Part shown: piece by piece, positions 35,976 through 45,367 of the stretch | Position numbering within the stretch: position 1 is the first letter of the stretch | Layout: each line of letters starts with the position of its first letter | NCBI GenBank assembly: GCA_949283205.1 | Contig: CASDSD010000031.1 | Coordinates: 1-64,000, forward strand | Source: an uncultured Alistipes sp. | Lineage (GTDB): Bacteria; Bacteroidota; Bacteroidia; Bacteroidales; Rikenellaceae | DNA length: 64,000 nt | Direction of reading: 5' to 3' | The notes under the pieces: model-generated | Database searches by the model: none | Told to the model about the DNA's origin: nothing | Seen by the model: the letters and a program-made list of their open reading frames with translations, nothing else | Position numbers and translations under genes: made by a program

Positions 35976-36746
35976 CTACTTACGATATTTGAAATATGAT
36001 ATCCAAGCCCAACACATGATATTGTAAAGGCTTCGCAACAATCCCAACTTTTCAACCTTATACAGGACATTCCATTGTGGGATAATAACCTTCAATTTAT
36101 TACCCGTAACAGAGGACTTACGTACCCGATAATCAACCAGGATCTCTTTATTCCCATATCCGATCTTGATCTTTTTGATCATATCCAACCAATAGACATA
36201 ATCATCTCTCATGCTACCCATATCTTCATTAAAGTAAATCTTAGCCACCTTTGAGGTATCATAGATAGCCGTAGAAGGGAATATTGGACATGTTCTGAGC
36301 AAAGAGTTATAATTAACCGTATCTGGCACAATAAACGGACTCAGTATCTCCTCCTTCGTATTTTCGTCAATCCTCCTGTATGATGAAAATACCAATGCCG
36401 CATCCTTCGATGCCATAAATCCCAATTGCTTCTCAAGAAAATCAGGATGCCAAATGTCGTCCGAATCCAAAAATGCAATATACCGTCCTGTAGCCCGTCT
36501 CAATGCAGTATTTCGAGATCCGGAAGACCCTTTGTTGACAGGACTCTCTATTAAAATAATCCGAGGATCATCTTTCGAGTATTTTTTTACCTCTGCGATT
36601 CCGGCTCCATCATCAGGAGAACAGTCATCTACGATTATCATCTCCCAATTACCGTATGATTGCGACAACACGGATTCTATAGTTTCGCCGATGAACGGGG
36701 CGCCCTTATACATTGGGGTGATGATCGAAACCAACGCTTCATCCAT
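35976..36746 (-). CDS. glycosyltransferase family 2
   Basis: The 256-aa GT-A fold enzyme starts VSIITPMYKGAPFIGETIES and has the DDCSPDDG, RNTALRRATGRYIAFLDSDD and D-x-D-type acidic motifs expected of GT2 enzymes. It transfers an activated sugar to the growing glycan on the cytoplasmic face of the membrane. It is the last gene of the minus-strand unit, 28 nt after glf. Donor and linkage cannot be assigned. Confidence 0.9.
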   Translation of the reverse strand: MDEALVSIITPMYKGAPFIGETIESVLSQSYGNWEMIIVDDCSPDDGAGIAEVKKYSKDDPRIILIESPVNKGSSGSRNTALRRATGRYIAFLDSDDIWHPDFLEKQLGFMASKDAALVFSSYRRIDENTKEEILSPFIVPDTVNYNSLLRTCPIFPSTAIYDTSKVAKIYFNEDMGSMRDDYVYWLDMIKKIKIGYGNKEILVDYRVRKSSVTGNKLKVIIPQWNVLYKVEKLGLLRSLYNIMCWAWISYFKYRK

Positions 36747-36774
36747 AAGTTCAGAAATTAGGTTATTAGCAATA

Positions 36775-37905
36775 TTAATTATTGGCTGTTATTTTATCCG
36801 CGACATCTAAAGCTCGAGCAATCACCTGATGCATATCGTAATATTTATATTCGGCCAAGCGACCGCCAAATATAACGCGATCCTGCTGCTCGGCCAATGC
36901 TCTATACTTCTCGTACAACTCGCCGTTGCGTTTATCGTTAATCGGATAGTACGGTTCATCCCCATGGTGCCACTCTTTTGAGTATTCATGAGATATAACT
37001 GTATCGGGCTGTGTGCCAAACTCAAAATGTTTATGCTCGATAATACGGGTATACGGAGTCTCGCCATCGGTATAATTGACCACCGCATTACCCTGATAAT
37101 TAGCAACACCCTCCAACAGTTTGGTCTCAAATGTTACCGTTCGATACTCCAAATGTCCAAAACGATAATCAAAATACCGATCTATCTCTCCGGTGAAGAT
37201 AATACGATCCGCTATAGAGTCAAAATAATCCCTGTCGGCAAAATAATCCGCCTCCAACCGAATCTCAGTATCCCCCAACATCTTCTCGATAAGGGCTGTA
37301 TACCCTCCTATAGGAATACCTTGGTAAAGATCGTTAAAATAATTATTGTCATAAGTAAGTCTGACAGGCAACCGCTTAATAATAAATGCCGGCAAATCGG
37401 TCGCATTACGTCCCCACTGTTTTTCCGTATACTCCTTAATAAGAGTGTAATATATGTCCTTACCTACCAATGATATCGCCTGCTCTTCCAAATTGCGTGG
37501 CTCAAATACCCCCTGTCTATGCAATTCGGCTATATAATCGGCACGCTGTTCCTCGATTTTAGCTTGCGCCTCTTTCGGGCTGACTACCCCCCACATTGCA
37601 TAAAATGTATTCATGTTAAAAGGCAAGTTATAAATCTTCCCGTGGTAATTTGCGACAGGAGAGTTCGTATATCTATTGAATTCGACAAACGAATTAACAA
37701 AATTCCAGACCCGCTTATCACTCGTATGAAAGATATGAGCGCCATATTTATGGACATTTATGCCGTTGACATTTTCGGTGTACACGTTTCCTCCGATATG
37801 CGCACGCTTATCTATAACCAAACAACGTTTACCTGCCTTAGATAGGCAATATGACATTACAGCTCCGAATAAGCCCGAGCCAACAATTAAATAATCGTAT
37901 CTCAT
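36775..37905 (-). CDS. glf: UDP-galactopyranose mutase
   Basis: The 376-aa flavoenzyme converts UDP-galactopyranose to UDP-galactofuranose. It has the FAD motif YLIVGSGLFGAVMSYCLSKAG, then KRAHIGGNVYTENVNGI, the HKYGAHIFHTSDKRVW block and the conserved RxTxxxE-like C-terminal region. Its presence indicates that the polymer, or part of it, contains galactofuranose. It is preceded by the remains of a glycosyltransferase gene that could once have used this donor. Confidence 0.96.
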   Translation of the reverse strand: MRYDYLIVGSGLFGAVMSYCLSKAGKRCLVIDKRAHIGGNVYTENVNGINVHKYGAHIFHTSDKRVWNFVNSFVEFNRYTNSPVANYHGKIYNLPFNMNTFYAMWGVVSPKEAQAKIEEQRADYIAELHRQGVFEPRNLEEQAISLVGKDIYYTLIKEYTEKQWGRNATDLPAFIIKRLPVRLTYDNNYFNDLYQGIPIGGYTALIEKMLGDTEIRLEADYFADRDYFDSIADRIIFTGEIDRYFDYRFGHLEYRTVTFETKLLEGVANYQGNAVVNYTDGETPYTRIIEHKHFEFGTQPDTVISHEYSKEWHHGDEPYYPINDKRNGELYEKYRALAEQQDRVIFGGRLAEYKYYDMHQVIARALDVADKITANN

Positions 37906-37912
37906 ATAATGG

Positions 37913-38546
37913 TTATTTTATGTATTGAAGATGCCTTGTAAATATTCCTCTGATGCCGTCGTACCAAGAGGCCAAATATAATTTATACCATTCCATATCA
38001 AGCCTGCGAGTAATTAGGAAGAGCCACGAATATGCCAAAAAACTCTTCACCAAGGCTCCATAGCGCCCGTTCGTTTTATTGATATATGCCCAATTGCGAA
38101 TTACACAAACAAATCTCAGCTTGTCTTTTACGAACGGGACCTTTACCAATCCGAAAAATATAGGTTCGGCATATCCACGATTCGCCGGATGATAAAATTT
38201 AGCCGTCAACAACGTTATCGGATTATATTTATGCTTCAAACATCTGTAATAATGCTCGTAATCATCACCCCAAATAAATAACTTTGGATTAATGTATCCG
38301 ACCTCATCGACAATCTTGGCCGACAAAAGATAAAATCATACCGAACATTTACCCATAAAATCAACTGCGAAACAGCCTTAACTATATCGACTTCGACTGT
38401 AACGGGCTCCCATATCCTAATATAACATTCTTCCAGAATGGCACGCTCATCACGCCCATGATACCATCTGCTTTTTCGGCACATTTTGGGATAAGGGGCA
38501 TTCCTAACGGGACGTTATTTTCTACAGCGCATAAAGATCTCAACAT
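37913..38546 (-). pseudogene. decayed GT2 glycosyltransferase
   Basis: The C-terminal part reads clearly from about 38335 to 37913: SAKIVDEVGYINPKLFIWGDD, then YEHYYRC and HPANRG, typical of GT2 rhamnosyl/galactofuranosyl transferases. Just upstream in the same frame is a TGA at 38338-38336, preceded by CFAVDFMGKCSV. The earlier part continues in a second frame (RDERAILEECY, WEPVTVEVDIVKA), and a third frame holds a possible further piece beginning MLRSLCAVENN. At least two frame changes and one stop are needed, so it cannot make a normal enzyme. The N-terminal GT2 core was not found. Confidence 0.75.
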
Positions 38547-38645
38547 CTATACTAATTTATTATTCATTACGAACCCGCAAAATTAAAATTACTATCCATA
38601 TACTACCAAAACAATCTCTTTTTAGAATAGGATTCAATTATATTG

Positions 38646-38653
38646 CAAATATA
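38646..38653 (-). promoter_or_regulatory. candidate -7 box for glf-side operon
   Basis: TATATTTG is found on the minus strand about 100 nt before the remnant glycosyltransferase frame, with no TTG at the usual distance. It could drive the remnant, glf and GT2. Confidence 0.4.
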
Positions 38654-39206
38654 ATATTTTTTTTATAGCCTGAGCATTTCCAATCAAATTAAGGATAGTA
38701 CATAATAGATTTTCATGTATGAATCCCACGAGCTCAGATTATAGTATTAAAATACCCGATAATATATTGATTCTCTATAGATACTAATCATGCTCTAATA
38801 TATTTGATATTATTATCAAGATCTAATGCGGTTTTTCGTTCCCGCAACATTAAGAAATTCTCACACATTCCAAAGTATCTCATTACGCAGCAGACTATAT
38901 AATCGTCGCTGTACCGTAACAGACTATCCATAAGTCTCCATACTCATGATTCTTTCCCAATCAGTTTTACGTTATCGGTATACCGTCCACCTCACCTCTC
39001 ACGCCATCGTCAGTACCAAATACAGTAATAACCAACCGCCAGATTACACGTTTGGCAATCATAAAAGCCAAGCCAAGTATGATGACCATGCATAATTTAT
39101 AAACAGTTTTATTCGGGATCTGGAACAAACATTAATCTATGGCTATGTACGACACCTCTCAGCTATGTAAAACCCAACCCATACTCATAACCACCAACAA
39201 TCCATA

Positions 39207-39362
39207 CTACAATAGTCTAATCTTTTCCATCCAATCCATCCAACGTATCAGCCTAAAGGTTCCATTCTGATTATTGTCCGAGCACACCAACCATTCCTGC
39301 CTCCAATATCCTTTATACTTTGCCCCCTTGATATAGCTTCTATACACATTCTGTTTCTTCAT
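39207..39362 (-). CDS. possible small ORF or gene fragment, 51 aa
   Basis: An ATG at 39362 opens a 51-codon frame (MKKQNVYRSYIKGAKYKGYW, then RQEWLVCSDNN) rich in Tyr, Trp and Lys. I do not recognise it. It may be the first part of a decayed gene in this region. Chance is also possible, given the length. Confidence 0.2.
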   Translation of the reverse strand: MKKQNVYRSYIKGAKYKGYWRQEWLVCSDNNQNGTFRLIRWMDWMEKIRLL

Positions 39363-39402
39363 ATCTACAATTGATGCAGATAATGACGCAAATTTTGTTT
39401 TT

Positions 39403-39432
39403 TTGCTTAGTATGTAATATTGGCTATCTTTG
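39403..39432 (+). promoter_or_regulatory. promoter of the plus-strand polysaccharide genes
   Basis: TTG at 39403-39405 and TATCTTTG at 39425-39432 are separated by 19 nt, a full consensus match. The flippase ATG at 39460 lies 28 nt downstream of the box. Confidence 0.8.
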
Positions 39433-39459
39433 CAAAATACATTTTACAAATCCTATAAA

Positions 39460-41016
39460 ATGCCTACGGTCGCAGAGAATAATAAACGGATAGCAAAGAA
39501 TACAGTGCTACTGTATTTTCGTATGCTGCTTATCATGCTTGTTAGCTTGTATACATCCCGTATTGTATTAAGGGCTTTAGGTGTCGAAGATTTTGGTATA
39601 TATAATGTTGTGGGTGGTGTCGTAGCGATGTTCAGCATTCTGTCCGGATCGTTATCTTCGGCCATTAGCCGTTTCATCACATTCGAATTGGGTAAAAATG
39701 ATTTAAACAAACTAAAAAGAGTATTTTCGGCCTCAGTAACCATACAAATCATATTAGCAATTCTGATTGTAGTCGTAGCAGAGATTATCGGCACCTGGTT
39801 TATCAATGCAAAGATGAATATCGCCCCCGACAGATTACAGGCTGCAAACTGGGTCTTTCATTTCTCCATTTTAACTTTTGTCGTCAACCTGATCAATGTT
39901 CCCTATAACGCGACAATTATTGCCCATGAAAGAATGTCCGCCTTTGCATACATAAGCATTCTTGAAGTTATGGGAAAACTTGCCATAGCCTATTTTGTAC
40001 AAATAGCACCAATTGATCGTTTGATTTTTTATGCGATCCTAATGTTTGGAGTAGCTTTGATTATACGCTTCATATATGCCTTGTATTGTCGGCGACACTT
40101 CGAGGAAACTCATTACCATTTTATATGGGACAGGCAACTGCTAAAACAGATGTTCGGATTCGCAGGATGGAATTTCATCGGAACCTCGTCTTCTCTTTTA
40201 AGGGATCAAGGCGGGAATATTCTTTTAAATTTATTTTTTGGACCAGTAGTAAATGCAGCAAGCGGAATAGCAAATCAGGTATATACAGCCTTGTATAATT
40301 TCTCTACAAATTTCATGACTGCATTAAATCCACAAATTACAAAATCATATGCAAGCGGAGATTATGATTACTTGATGAAACTAATATATAATGGTAGTCG
40401 CTTCTCAGCCTACTTATTGTTCTTGATATCATTGCCGGTAATAATCAATGCAGATTACCTAATTAAATTATGGTTGGGAATAATACCCGATCATACTGTT
40501 TTATTTGTTCGTTTAATCCTGATATTTGCTATTAGCGAAAGCATTACAAGCCCATTGGTAACAGCCCAGTTGGCTACGGGAAATATAAGGAACTACCAAC
40601 TTATAGTAGGTGGATTGAAACTTTTAAATTTACCTATTGCTTACGTATGTCTATATTTCGGTGGAGCTCCCAGTTCTGTATATATTATCTCTATTGTCGT
40701 GTCTCAATTATGTGTGATAGCCAGAGTATATATGCTTAGCAAATTAATACCTTTTTCTGTTATGTATTTTTATCGGAAAGTTTATATTAATATTATATAT
40801 GTTATGATAGTCTCGGTCATCATTCCGGTCTCAATTAGTGCATTTCTGAATCATGGAACACTATCTTTTCTAATCAACTGTTTTACCTCTTTTTTATCCA
40901 GTCTCTTTACTATATATTATATAGGGTGTTCCAAAGATGAAAGAGCATATATAATAGGTAAAACCAGGTCGTTTATTCATAATTATTTACACAATACTAG
41001 GGACAATAATAAATAA
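39460..41016 (+). CDS. oligosaccharide flippase (Wzx-type, MOP superfamily)
   Basis: The 518-aa integral membrane protein has about 12-14 hydrophobic segments. It has the family-like N-terminus with TVLLYFRMLLIMLVSLYTSR and GVEDFGIYNVVGGVVAMFSI, common in Bacteroidetes polysaccharide flippases. It should move lipid-linked repeat units across the inner membrane for polymerisation by the Wzy-like protein at 46382-47749. The ATG at 39460 was preferred over a TTG in frame because the promoter box ends at 39432. Confidence 0.9.
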   Translation: MPTVAENNKRIAKNTVLLYFRMLLIMLVSLYTSRIVLRALGVEDFGIYNVVGGVVAMFSILSGSLSSAISRFITFELGKNDLNKLKRVFSASVTIQIILAILIVVVAEIIGTWFINAKMNIAPDRLQAANWVFHFSILTFVVNLINVPYNATIIAHERMSAFAYISILEVMGKLAIAYFVQIAPIDRLIFYAILMFGVALIIRFIYALYCRRHFEETHYHFIWDRQLLKQMFGFAGWNFIGTSSSLLRDQGGNILLNLFFGPVVNAASGIANQVYTALYNFSTNFMTALNPQITKSYASGDYDYLMKLIYNGSRFSAYLLFLISLPVIINADYLIKLWLGIIPDHTVLFVRLILIFAISESITSPLVTAQLATGNIRNYQLIVGGLKLLNLPIAYVCLYFGGAPSSVYIISIVVSQLCVIARVYMLSKLIPFSVMYFYRKVYINIIYVMIVSVIIPVSISAFLNHGTLSFLINCFTSFLSSLFTIYYIGCSKDERAYIIGKTRSFIHNYLHNTRDNNK

Positions 41017-41040
41017 ATCAAAAGCAAGATCTGCAAGATA

Positions 41041-41065
41041 ATAGAAACGTTTCTATCATATTTTT
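41041..41065 (+). terminator. possible terminator after flippase gene
   Basis: ATAGAAACGTTTCTAT (41041-41056) is a perfect palindrome able to form a short stem, followed by CATATTTTT. It could reduce read-through into the next genes. Confidence 0.5.
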
Positions 41066-41528
41066 GGTCCTATCTTTAAATCACAAGCAACACAATAGTA
41101 AGATCCATGTATCAGAAATGTATAATTCCATAGGCAGATCAAACTCTCTGGGCTAATATTACTAATGCAGCTTGAAATATTTACTATCATCGATATATGT
41201 CCAAGGAACAATATACTTTATAGATATTATCCGGTATAATATATGGGAGGGTGGGGGTATTAACTTTCCTATTTATTCGCAGGACAAAACTACGAAGAAT
41301 ATTCATTTTTTAGGATCGGCTCAAATCTGTTTCTGCCCCTTAAACAAGGCACGCACTATAATCAAACACGACCAATGCCTTCCATATAATCTCCCATGCA
41401 ATAATATACATACTATCAAGTCGGGAATCACATAATATAGCTATAATCCATGATTTACTGTCTCCTATAATACAAGCTTTCTATACAAATAATATATATC
41501 AAGCCTTTCAAATAATATAAAAAAGTCC

Positions 41529-41536
41529 TATCTTTA
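41529..41536 (+). promoter_or_regulatory. candidate -7 box TATCTTTA
   Basis: TATCTTTA differs from TAnnTTTG only in the last base and lies 20 nt before the ATG at 41557, so it may start a second transcript in the locus. Confidence 0.4.
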
Positions 41537-41556
41537 ATGAATTGAAAACATATACT

Positions 41557-42870
41557 ATGAATAATATCTCAATAGTCTCAGAATCGATGATATGTTCAAA
41601 TTGTGGTGCGTGTAAAGTTATATGCCCTAAAGATGCTATATCTTTTATAACGTCTCCATTAGGCAGAATGTATGCAAGCGTCAATGAGCGTTGCATCGAT
41701 TGTAAAGCTTGCCTTAAAGTATGTCCATCTCTTGATAAATTTAATCTGCATTCTATTTTCGAGGACAGGTACGTTGGCAAGATCGAGCAAGTATATACAG
41801 GAAGGGCTAACGATGAACAAATATATAATAACGCACAAAGTGGAGGTCTTTGTACTGCTACCTTAAAATACCTATTTAAGAAAAAAATGATCGATGCGGC
41901 TGTCCTCTGCAAAATGAGTGCAGGGATGCCGCCGAAGACTCAAGCCATAGTCATAGACTCCGAAACTGATTTATATGAATGCCAAAAATCAAAATATGCT
42001 CCAGTCGATTTGCTGTCAATATTAAGAGGCTATTATGATAAAAAATCATTGGCCGTAGTTGGATTGCCTTGTCAAATACAAGGTATAATATCATTACAAA
42101 ATATGGGGAGATGCAAAAATGTCTCTTACAAGTTAGGATTAATATGCGAATGCGTTTTAGGCTCGACATTACAAGATGTTCTGCTTTCATACCATTCTGT
42201 AAAAAGTAATGGAATTATCGAATGGAAGAAAAAGGATTTCACTTATTCAGGAAAATATTATCCATATCGAGACGCCCCTATAAGAATAAGATTCGATAAT
42301 GGAGATGATGTTGTTCTGCCAAATGATTACCGTTTTGCGTTGAAAGATATGTACACATCACCACGTTGCAGGGTATGCTATGACAAGCTCAACAGTTTTG
42401 CGGATATAGTATTCGGCGATCCATGGGGTATGTCTGGAATCGACTGGCAAAAAGGAGAATCACTCGTTATAACAAGAACTTTCAAAGGGGAATCATTGAT
42501 ACAGGATATTATTCGGGCAAATGACATAACATTGAAACATGCTAGTTTTAATGAATTATTGAAAGGGCAGAATATCGACGAAAGGCGCAAGTCGGTTTCC
42601 GCATATTCTGTAGCTTTAAATGAGCTGCGCATAAAGACCAATTCATATTTGTATCAACAAAAGGATGTGGCAACTATTCCCGCAAAGTATATAATAGCCG
42701 CTAAAAGAAATATAGAAGAATACATAAGCAATGAGGCACTGAGCCGAGAGGATATTATAGGGAAATCGCGCTCAATTATAAAAAATTATGTCAGGCGCAG
42801 AAAATTGAGTCGCTTATTTATTGTAAGAGCGGTAAAAAAAGCATTTAGAATTATTAACAGCCTGAAATAA
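41557..42870 (+). CDS. FrhB-like iron-sulfur protein (coenzyme F420 hydrogenase/dehydrogenase beta family)
   Basis: The 437-aa protein begins with two 4Fe-4S motifs, CSNCGACKVICP (about residues 14-25) and CIDCKACLKVCP (about 46-57). The FrhB N- and C-terminal domains follow: AQSGGLCTATLKYLF, VVGLPCQIQG, and later SPRCRVCYDKLNSFADIVFGDPWG. In other organisms FrhB domains bind FAD and reduce F420 or other acceptors. Bacteroidetes generally lack F420, so another electron carrier is likely. The family is found beside polysaccharide pyruvyl transferase genes, as here (8 nt apart). The role in glycan synthesis is not established. Confidence 0.88.
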   Translation: MNNISIVSESMICSNCGACKVICPKDAISFITSPLGRMYASVNERCIDCKACLKVCPSLDKFNLHSIFEDRYVGKIEQVYTGRANDEQIYNNAQSGGLCTATLKYLFKKKMIDAAVLCKMSAGMPPKTQAIVIDSETDLYECQKSKYAPVDLLSILRGYYDKKSLAVVGLPCQIQGIISLQNMGRCKNVSYKLGLICECVLGSTLQDVLLSYHSVKSNGIIEWKKKDFTYSGKYYPYRDAPIRIRFDNGDDVVLPNDYRFALKDMYTSPRCRVCYDKLNSFADIVFGDPWGMSGIDWQKGESLVITRTFKGESLIQDIIRANDITLKHASFNELLKGQNIDERRKSVSAYSVALNELRIKTNSYLYQQKDVATIPAKYIIAAKRNIEEYISNEALSREDIIGKSRSIIKNYVRRRKLSRLFIVRAVKKAFRIINSLK

Positions 42871-42878
42871 AAACAAAA

Positions 42879-44027
42879 ATGAGAATCGTATTATCTGGAA
42901 TAGAGACCAATAACAAGGGGGCCGAACTGATGTTATATGCCATATTACAGGAGATAGAGAGAAAGTTCCCAAAAGCCGAAGTCTTTGTCCCCATATTCGC
43001 AGTAACACAAGGACTGAAGTACTTGCATACGAACGTATGCGTAAAAGAAAAGCCTTATGCTGGACTGAAAAGGTTCTTGGCCAAACTGCATACGAATGGT
43101 ATTTTGCGCAGATTACATATCAACTGTTTCTGGCTTCTTGATGTATGGCCCGTGCCTAGGGTGGATTATTTTATTGATGCCAGCGGCTTCTGTTTCTCGG
43201 ATCAATGGAATCCCAACGAATACATTGTGCAGTTATTGGAATTCCATTTAAGAAAATATCGAGAACAAGGAAGTAAAATTATCTTTTTACCACAGGCATT
43301 TGGCCCTGCAGAATCAACATACACACAACAAGAGTTTGCCGTATTGAACAAATATGCAGATGTAATCATGCCACGAGAAAGTATTTCGCTTAGATATTTG
43401 CTCGATGCCGGAGTAAATTCAGAGAAATTGAGAAAAACCACAGATTTTACATCTGTCGTGAAGGGTGTATTCCCTTCTCGATTTGAACACTTGAAGAACG
43501 GAATTTGTATCATCCCCAATTTAAGAATGATAGACAAGGGGGCCATTACATTACCCATATATTTGGATTTGCTGTTAGGAATCATTAGATTTGCGTCTGA
43601 AAAAGGTCACCCAGTATATCTGCTAAATCATGAAGGCAAAAAGGATGAGAGATTGGCCTATACATTACAAAAGAAATTGAACAATTCAATTGAGGTAGTA
43701 ACCGGATTGAATGCGTTGGAGGTGAAAGGCCTAATTGCCAGTTCATATTTATGTATATCTTCTCGCTTCCATGGATTAGCCTCTTCTCTCAACTCTTCTG
43801 TTCCATGTCTGGCTACAAGTTGGAGTCATAAATATGAAGAATTATACAAAGACTATGGTTTGTCCGATTGCGTACTGGATATTACGGACGCTAATAAGTG
43901 TTTGACAAAAGTTTCCGAATATCTATCTCACGATAAGAATGAGAGTATTAGAAATATACTGAATCAGGCTGTTCCTAAAATAAAAAGCGAAACAGCAAAC
44001 ATGTGGAATTATGTCTGGAGCATATAA
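42879..44027 (+). CDS. polysaccharide pyruvyl transferase family protein
   Basis: The 382-aa protein has the family N-terminus IETNNKGAELMLYAILQEIE. Downstream come DYFIDASGFCFSDQW, IIFLPQAFGP, PRESISLRYL and the C-terminal SRFHGLASSLNSSVPCLATSWS. Proven members transfer pyruvate from PEP to sugar hydroxyls, forming ketals on exopolysaccharides; others have unclear activity. It would add negative charge to the glycan. It lies between the FrhB-like protein and a UDP-sugar dehydrogenase. Confidence 0.9.
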   Translation: MRIVLSGIETNNKGAELMLYAILQEIERKFPKAEVFVPIFAVTQGLKYLHTNVCVKEKPYAGLKRFLAKLHTNGILRRLHINCFWLLDVWPVPRVDYFIDASGFCFSDQWNPNEYIVQLLEFHLRKYREQGSKIIFLPQAFGPAESTYTQQEFAVLNKYADVIMPRESISLRYLLDAGVNSEKLRKTTDFTSVVKGVFPSRFEHLKNGICIIPNLRMIDKGAITLPIYLDLLLGIIRFASEKGHPVYLLNHEGKKDERLAYTLQKKLNNSIEVVTGLNALEVKGLIASSYLCISSRFHGLASSLNSSVPCLATSWSHKYEELYKDYGLSDCVLDITDANKCLTKVSEYLSHDKNESIRNILNQAVPKIKSETANMWNYVWSI

Positions 44028-44036
44028 CTTTATATT

Positions 44037-45365
44037 ATGAGTAAACGAACCATTGCAGTAGCCGGCACAGGTTATGTCGGACTTTCAATTGCAACATTGT
44101 TGGCACAGCACAACAAAGTATTGGCTGTGGATGTAATACCCGAGAAAGTAGATAAAATAAATCATAGAATAAGTCCGATACAAGACCAATATATTGAGGA
44201 ATATTTGGCAAGTAAGGATTTAGACCTCACGGCCACACTTGATGGGCGCGAGGCCTATGCCAAAGCGGATTTTGTTGTGATCGCCGCCCCAACAAATTAT
44301 GATCCTGTAAAAAATTACTTCGATACCAGCCATGTTGAAGAGGTGATAGATTTGGTATTAGAGGTAAACCCAGGGGCAACAATGGTCATCAAGAGTACTA
44401 TCCCTGTCGGATATTGCAGGAGTTTGTATGTACGCTATGCCGAAAAATTCCAAAATACACCAAAATTACGAGACAAACGGTTTAACTTGCTATTCTCCCC
44501 TGAGTTTCTCAGAGAGAGTAAAGCACTGTATGACAATCTGTATCCCAGCCGCATCATAGTGGGATTCCCAAAACTGATTAAAGGAAGTGATGAGGAAAAT
44601 GTGGCTATCAATGCCATTGCTGGATATGACCTCGAAGCTAAGGCCCATGAATTCGCCACATTGTTGCAAGAAGGCGCCATTAAGAAAAATATAGACACGT
44701 TGTTTATGGGGCTTAAAGAGGCCGAGGCTGTAAAACTTTTCGCTAATACATATCTGGCTTTGCGTGTCTCTTACTTCAACGAATTGGATACTTATGCTGA
44801 AGTAAAAGGTCTGGATACAAAAGCTATTATAGACGGCGTATGTCTGGATCCCCGCATAGGATCTCATTACAACAATCCCAGTTTTGGATATGGCGGTTAT
44901 TGTTTACCTAAGGACACAAAACAATTGTTGGCGAACTATGCTGACGTACCGGAGAACCTGATTCACGCAATAGTAGACAGTAATCGTACGCGCAAAGACT
45001 TCATCGCCGATCAAGTTTTGAAAAAGAATGGATATTATGATTATAACAGCCGAGGCAGTTTCGACCCCAAGTACGAGCATCAATGCGTGATAGGAGTATA
45101 TAGATTGACAATGAAGTCAAACAGCGATAATTTCCGACAAAGTTCTATTCAAGGCATAATGAAACGTATCAAAGCCAAAGGGGCACAGATCATTATTTAC
45201 GAACCCACATTGGAGGATGGTTGTACGTTCTTCGGGTCAAAAGTTGTAAATGACCTCGGCTTGTTTAAGAGCCAGGCACAAACCATTATTGCAAACAGAT
45301 ATGACAGTTGTTTGGACGATGTTGCAGATAAAGTATATACAAGGGATGTTTTCAGAAGAGATTAA
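44037..45365 (+). CDS. nucleotide-sugar dehydrogenase (UDP-glucose 6-dehydrogenase type)
   Basis: The 442-aa enzyme starts [20 protein letters not shown] and has [42 protein letters not shown] and the catalytic cysteine in [15 protein letters not shown]. It resembles the shorter Ugd/UDP-glucose dehydrogenases of enterobacterial capsule loci and differs from the chromosomal-type ugd at 25.8 kb. The likely product is UDP-glucuronate, though another uronic acid cannot be excluded. It begins 9 nt after the pyruvyl transferase gene. Confidence 0.9.
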   Translation: MSKRTIAVAGTGYVGLSIATLLAQHNKVLAVDVIPEKVDKINHRISPIQDQYIEEYLASKDLDLTATLDGREAYAKADFVVIAAPTNYDPVKNYFDTSHVEEVIDLVLEVNPGATMVIKSTIPVGYCRSLYVRYAEKFQNTPKLRDKRFNLLFSPEFLRESKALYDNLYPSRIIVGFPKLIKGSDEENVAINAIAGYDLEAKAHEFATLLQEGAIKKNIDTLFMGLKEAEAVKLFANTYLALRVSYFNELDTYAEVKGLDTKAIIDGVCLDPRIGSHYNNPSFGYGGYCLPKDTKQLLANYADVPENLIHAIVDSNRTRKDFIADQVLKKNGYYDYNSRGSFDPKYEHQCVIGVYRLTMKSNSDNFRQSSIQGIMKRIKAKGAQIIIYEPTLEDGCTFFGSKVVNDLGLFKSQAQTIIANRYDSCLDDVADKVYTRDVFRRD

Positions 45366-45367
45366 AT

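Larger units (their letters stand above)
38547..39402. other. AT-rich gene-poor stretch
   Basis: No long open frame is seen on either strand. Runs of A and T and many stops dominate, with a candidate minus-strand -7 box at 38646-38653 and one 51-codon frame at 39207-39362. It may be a degraded glycosyltransferase region or a long regulatory gap between the divergent parts of the locus. Confidence 0.6.
41017..41556. other. AT-rich intergenic region
   Basis: There is no convincing gene. An 87-codon frame from a TTG at 41172 is not recognised and has no promoter. The 12-mer GTCCTATCTTTA occurs twice, at 41067-41078 and 41525-41536, and the second copy is 20 nt before the next gene. Confidence 0.55.

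Noticed and set aside
41172..41435. 87-codon frame between flippase and FrhB-like genes
   Set aside because: It has a TTG start, no promoter and no recognised family, and AT-rich sequence allows it by chance.
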